From the NCBI RefSeq assembly GCF_001939045.1, contig NZ_MKIM01000016.1:1-44756 (forward strand): a stretch of 44,756 nt of DNA, written 5' to 3'. Every line of letters begins with the position of its first letter. Position 1 is the stretch's first letter. Of this stretch, positions 42,878 to 44,756 are shown piece after piece. Source of the DNA: Rhizobium oryziradicis. GTDB taxonomy: Bacteria; Pseudomonadota; Alphaproteobacteria; Rhizobiales; Rhizobiaceae. The position numbers and the translations under genes were made by a program. Below the pieces are notes generated by a model that ran no database searches, had not been told where the DNA came from, and was given only the letters and a program-made list of their open reading frames with translations.

Positions 42878-43840
42878 ATGGCGCGTAAGAACCCGTTTGC
42901 AAATGTGATGGGTGATACACCCGCGGCCGTCGTTGTTGCCTCGGATTATACCATCAAAGGGGCGTCACGCTCGATCATATCAACCATTGATGAGTTGAGT
43001 GCACAGGCCGACAAGCTTCTGGAGGGCGAAACCGTTGTTGAGCTTGAGCCGGATGTGATCGACAGCTCATTTGTTCAAGACCGTATTGAAGACAGTGCGG
43101 AAGAGTTTGAAAAGCTGGTGGCGGCCATCGCTGAACGCGGACAGGATTCACCCATTCTGGTGCGCCCTCATCCCTCCGTTTCGGGCCGCTATATGGTGGT
43201 TTTTGGCCATAGACGGCTGAAAGCGATGCGCAAGCTTGGGCTAAACGTGCGGGCGGTGGTCAAAGCGCTTGATGATCGTGATCATGTGATTGCGCAAGGC
43301 ATGGAAAATTCAGCGCGTGCCAATCTCTCCTTCATCGAGAAGGCGACATTTGCGCAAAAGCTGATGGCGCGGAACTATGACACTCAGACCGTGATGTCGG
43401 CCTTGTCGATTGATCCGGCGACCTTGTCGAAAATGCTGTCGGTTGGCCAGATTCCGCAAGACATTCTTGACATCATTGGCGGAGCAAAGGCGCCAGGTCG
43501 CGATCGATGGTATGAGGTGCGCCAATTGCTGGAAGATCCCAAAAATCTGGACAGATTGCGGGCGCGCATCACGGAGATGGATTTCAGCGGCCTCGATGGC
43601 AATGCCCGGTTTGCTCTGGTCTATGATCTGTTGAAACGCAAGAAAATTGCAGGCGTTTTTCGAGAGCCCAGAAAAGTGCAATGGGGCGCTTCGGATCGCA
43701 AGGTTGCGGCCGATATCCGCAGTGATGGCAAGACATACACAATGGCGCTGAAGGCAAAAGATGCTGTCGAATTTGGCGATTATATTACCGCCCATCTCGA
43801 CGCCTTGTATACAGCGTTTCGCAAGACAAAAGATAAATAG
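42878..43840 (+). CDS. repB: Plasmid partitioning protein RepB (ParB family)
   Basis: This 320-residue ParB-type protein binds the replicon's parS sites and works with RepA. It starts MARKNPFANVMGD, as usual for RepB, and has the ParB/Srx nuclease-like domain with SPILVRPHP and FGHRRLKAMRKLG, the ENSARANLSFIEKATFAQKL segment and a helix-turn-helix (TVMSALSIDPATLSKMLSVGQIP). I chose ATG 42878 because GGAG lies upstream and this is the family's N-terminus; the frame is open from 42836. It lies between repA and the counter-transcribed RNA/repC leader. Confidence 0.95.
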   Translation: MARKNPFANVMGDTPAAVVVASDYTIKGASRSIISTIDELSAQADKLLEGETVVELEPDVIDSSFVQDRIEDSAEEFEKLVAAIAERGQDSPILVRPHPSVSGRYMVVFGHRRLKAMRKLGLNVRAVVKALDDRDHVIAQGMENSARANLSFIEKATFAQKLMARNYDTQTVMSALSIDPATLSKMLSVGQIPQDILDIIGGAKAPGRDRWYEVRQLLEDPKNLDRLRARITEMDFSGLDGNARFALVYDLLKRKKIAGVFREPRKVQWGASDRKVAADIRSDGKTYTMALKAKDAVEFGDYITAHLDALYTAFRKTKDK

Positions 43841-43860
43841 CAGGAGACAGAACCGCAAAA

Positions 43861-43898
43861 GAAAAAGGCCCCCAAACGTTTCCGTCGTGGAAGCCCTT
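43861..43898 (-). terminator. Terminator of the counter-transcribed RNA
   Basis: Read on the - strand, AAGGGCTTCC pairs with GGGGGCCTT (one bulged G, two G-U pairs), followed by TTTC and TTTT. It overlaps the repC leader on the + strand, as expected for an antisense regulator. Confidence 0.65.
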
Positions 43899-43913
43899 CT
43901 CATAACCTTAAGC
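43862..43913 (-). ncRNA. Counter-transcribed antisense RNA regulating repC (incA/ctRNA)
   Basis: repABC plasmids carry a small antisense RNA between repB and repC that lowers RepC synthesis and determines incompatibility. Here the - strand of the 166-base repB-repC gap has a -35 TTGACT (43948-43943), a 17-base spacer and a -10 GATTCT (43925-43920), then an intrinsic terminator, predicting an RNA of roughly 50-55 bases. The exact 5' end is estimated. The complementary + strand is the repC leader, which should fold to hide the repC ribosome site when bound. Confidence 0.7.
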
Positions 43914-44006
43914 AAGTAGAGAATCGCATTTCCTCGAATCATAGTCAAGAGTTTTGGCACCGTTTTGGTGAGCGTTTTTCCTTTGCCTTTTGAAAGGTGA
44001 AAGAAA

Positions 44007-44756
44007 ATGCAGATAGGAAATGTGACGACGCCCTTTGGGCGGCGCTCCATGACGCTTGCTTTGGTCAAAAATCAGCTGGACACAGCCGATGCCAAGCCTG
44101 TCAAAGCCGTGGACAAATGGAAAGCCTTTCGCAACGCCTGTGAGGCGCGCGAGTTGTTGGGCATTGCCCAGCCGGCGCTGTCCGTGCTCAATGCGCTTTT
44201 GTCCTTTTATCCCGAAACAGAGCTGTCGGAAGAGTTTGGACTGGTGGTTTTCCCCTCCAATGTTCAGCTTTCCGTGCGGGCCCATGGCATGAGCGGCACA
44301 ACGCTTCGCCGCCATCTGGGTGCATTGGTGGATGCGGGTCTGATCATCCGCAAAGACAGCCCGAACGGCAAGCGCTATGCGCGAAAGGATCGCTCAGGCG
44401 CGATTGAGACGGCCTATGGTTTCAGCCTGGCCCCCATGCTGGCGCGCGCACACGAACTGGCGCACCTTGCCCAGCAGGTGGAAACGGATAAGAAGGCCCT
44501 TCGCCAAATGAAGGAGCGCCTGACACTCTGCCGGCGGGATGTGCGCAAGCTGATCTCGGCTGCGATGGAAGAGGGTGCCGCTGGCGATTGGGGTATGATT
44601 GAAAGCCATTATATTGGCGTTGTTGGCCGTATTCCGCGCAATCCAGGCCAGGCGGATATTGCGCCCATTCTGGAGGAGCTGGAGATGTTGCGCTCCGAGA
44701 TCCTCAACATTTTGGAAATGCAGCTTAAAAGTCAAAAAAACGATGGCAATGACGAC
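44007..44756 (+). CDS. repC: Plasmid replication initiator RepC, 3' truncated by the window
   Basis: The frame opens at ATG 44007 (AAAGG about ten bases upstream) and runs to the end of the window, giving 250 residues without a stop. It begins MQIGNVTTPFGRRSMTLALV and contains KWKAFRNACEARELLGI, LLSFYPETELSEE, LVVFPSNVQLSVRAHGMSG, TLRRHLGALVDAGLI and DSPNGKRYARKD, the standard RepC N-terminal winged-helix region. RepC proteins are usually about 400 residues, so roughly 150 are missing to the right. RepC is the only essential initiator of repABC replicons, and the origin normally lies inside its coding sequence. Confidence 0.95.
   Translation, partial: MQIGNVTTPFGRRSMTLALVKNQLDTADAKPVKAVDKWKAFRNACEARELLGIAQPALSVLNALLSFYPETELSEEFGLVVFPSNVQLSVRAHGMSGTTLRRHLGALVDAGLIIRKDSPNGKRYARKDRSGAIETAYGFSLAPMLARAHELAHLAQQVETDKKALRQMKERLTLCRRDVRKLISAAMEEGAAGDWGMIESHYIGVVGRIPRNPGQADIAPILEELEMLRSEILNILEMQLKSQKNDGNDD

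Noticed and set aside
1..44756. CRISPR arrays, tRNA/rRNA genes, insertion sequences or phage genes
   Set aside because: No regularly spaced repeats, cloverleaf sequences, transposase motifs or terminal inverted repeats flanked by target duplications were seen by eye.

Overview
The window looks like part of a repABC-type secondary replicon (plasmid or chromid) of an alphaproteobacterium of the Rhizobiaceae, in the Agrobacterium/Allorhizobium/Rhizobium group. The evidence is a repA-repB-repC partition/replication operon at the right end with an antisense-RNA locus between repB and repC, rhizobial-style iron operators (TGA-N9-TCA) at the heme genes, a RIME-like two-palindrome intergenic element, and the dense set of sugar ABC transporters with GntR/LacI/AraC regulators typical of rhizobial megaplasmids. 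No tRNA, rRNA, CRISPR array, transposase or phage gene was seen.

Layout. (1) 2-244: 3' end of a capsule-export (KpsE/RkpR-like) gene. (2) 346-10936: a complete non-phosphorylative L-fucose locus. A left-going arm encodes a GntR regulator, an SDR dehydrogenase, a diketo-deoxyfuconate hydrolase and L-fuconate dehydratase. A right-going arm encodes an RbsA/C/B-type importer, an aldo-keto reductase, a lactonase, a mutarotase and a hydroxypyruvate-isomerase-like protein. (3) 10914-20356: a left-going ten-gene operon with a MalE/F/G/K-type importer, two TIM-barrel isomerases, a Gfo/Idh/MocA dehydrogenase, an alpha/beta hydrolase, a ribulose-phosphate-epimerase-like protein and a ROK kinase. It is flanked by a divergent second Gfo/Idh/MocA gene, an HSL-type esterase and a LacI regulator. 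Its content recalls the E. coli ycj locus (oxidation and isomerisation of glycosides), but the substrate is unknown. (4) 23897-25801: a GntR regulator and a DHDPS-family lyase resembling hydroxyproline-pathway deaminases, separated by the RIME-like element. (5) 25857-33536: a left-going ribitol-type pentitol operon (AraC regulator, RbsB/A/C-type importer, ribitol dehydrogenase, FGGY ribulokinase and an L-xylulose-reductase-like SDR). (6) 33804-40203: heme uptake, with a TonB-dependent receptor and hmuSTUV, each promoter carrying two TGA-N9-TCA sites. (7) 40206-41099: a GntR regulator with two tandem winged helices. (8) 41528-44756: repABC, with repC running off the end.

How it works together. 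Each catabolic block pairs an importer with enzymes that should take one sugar or polyol to central metabolism: fucose to pyruvate plus lactate, and ribitol to ribulose 5-phosphate. Each has its own regulator. Hairpins between permease and binding-protein genes, and between the binding-protein and enzyme genes, of the fucose operon probably set unequal expression. The heme block supplies iron under apparent RirA-type control. The repABC cassette ensures replication and partition. Functions are assigned from motifs and remembered family sequences; no database search was run.
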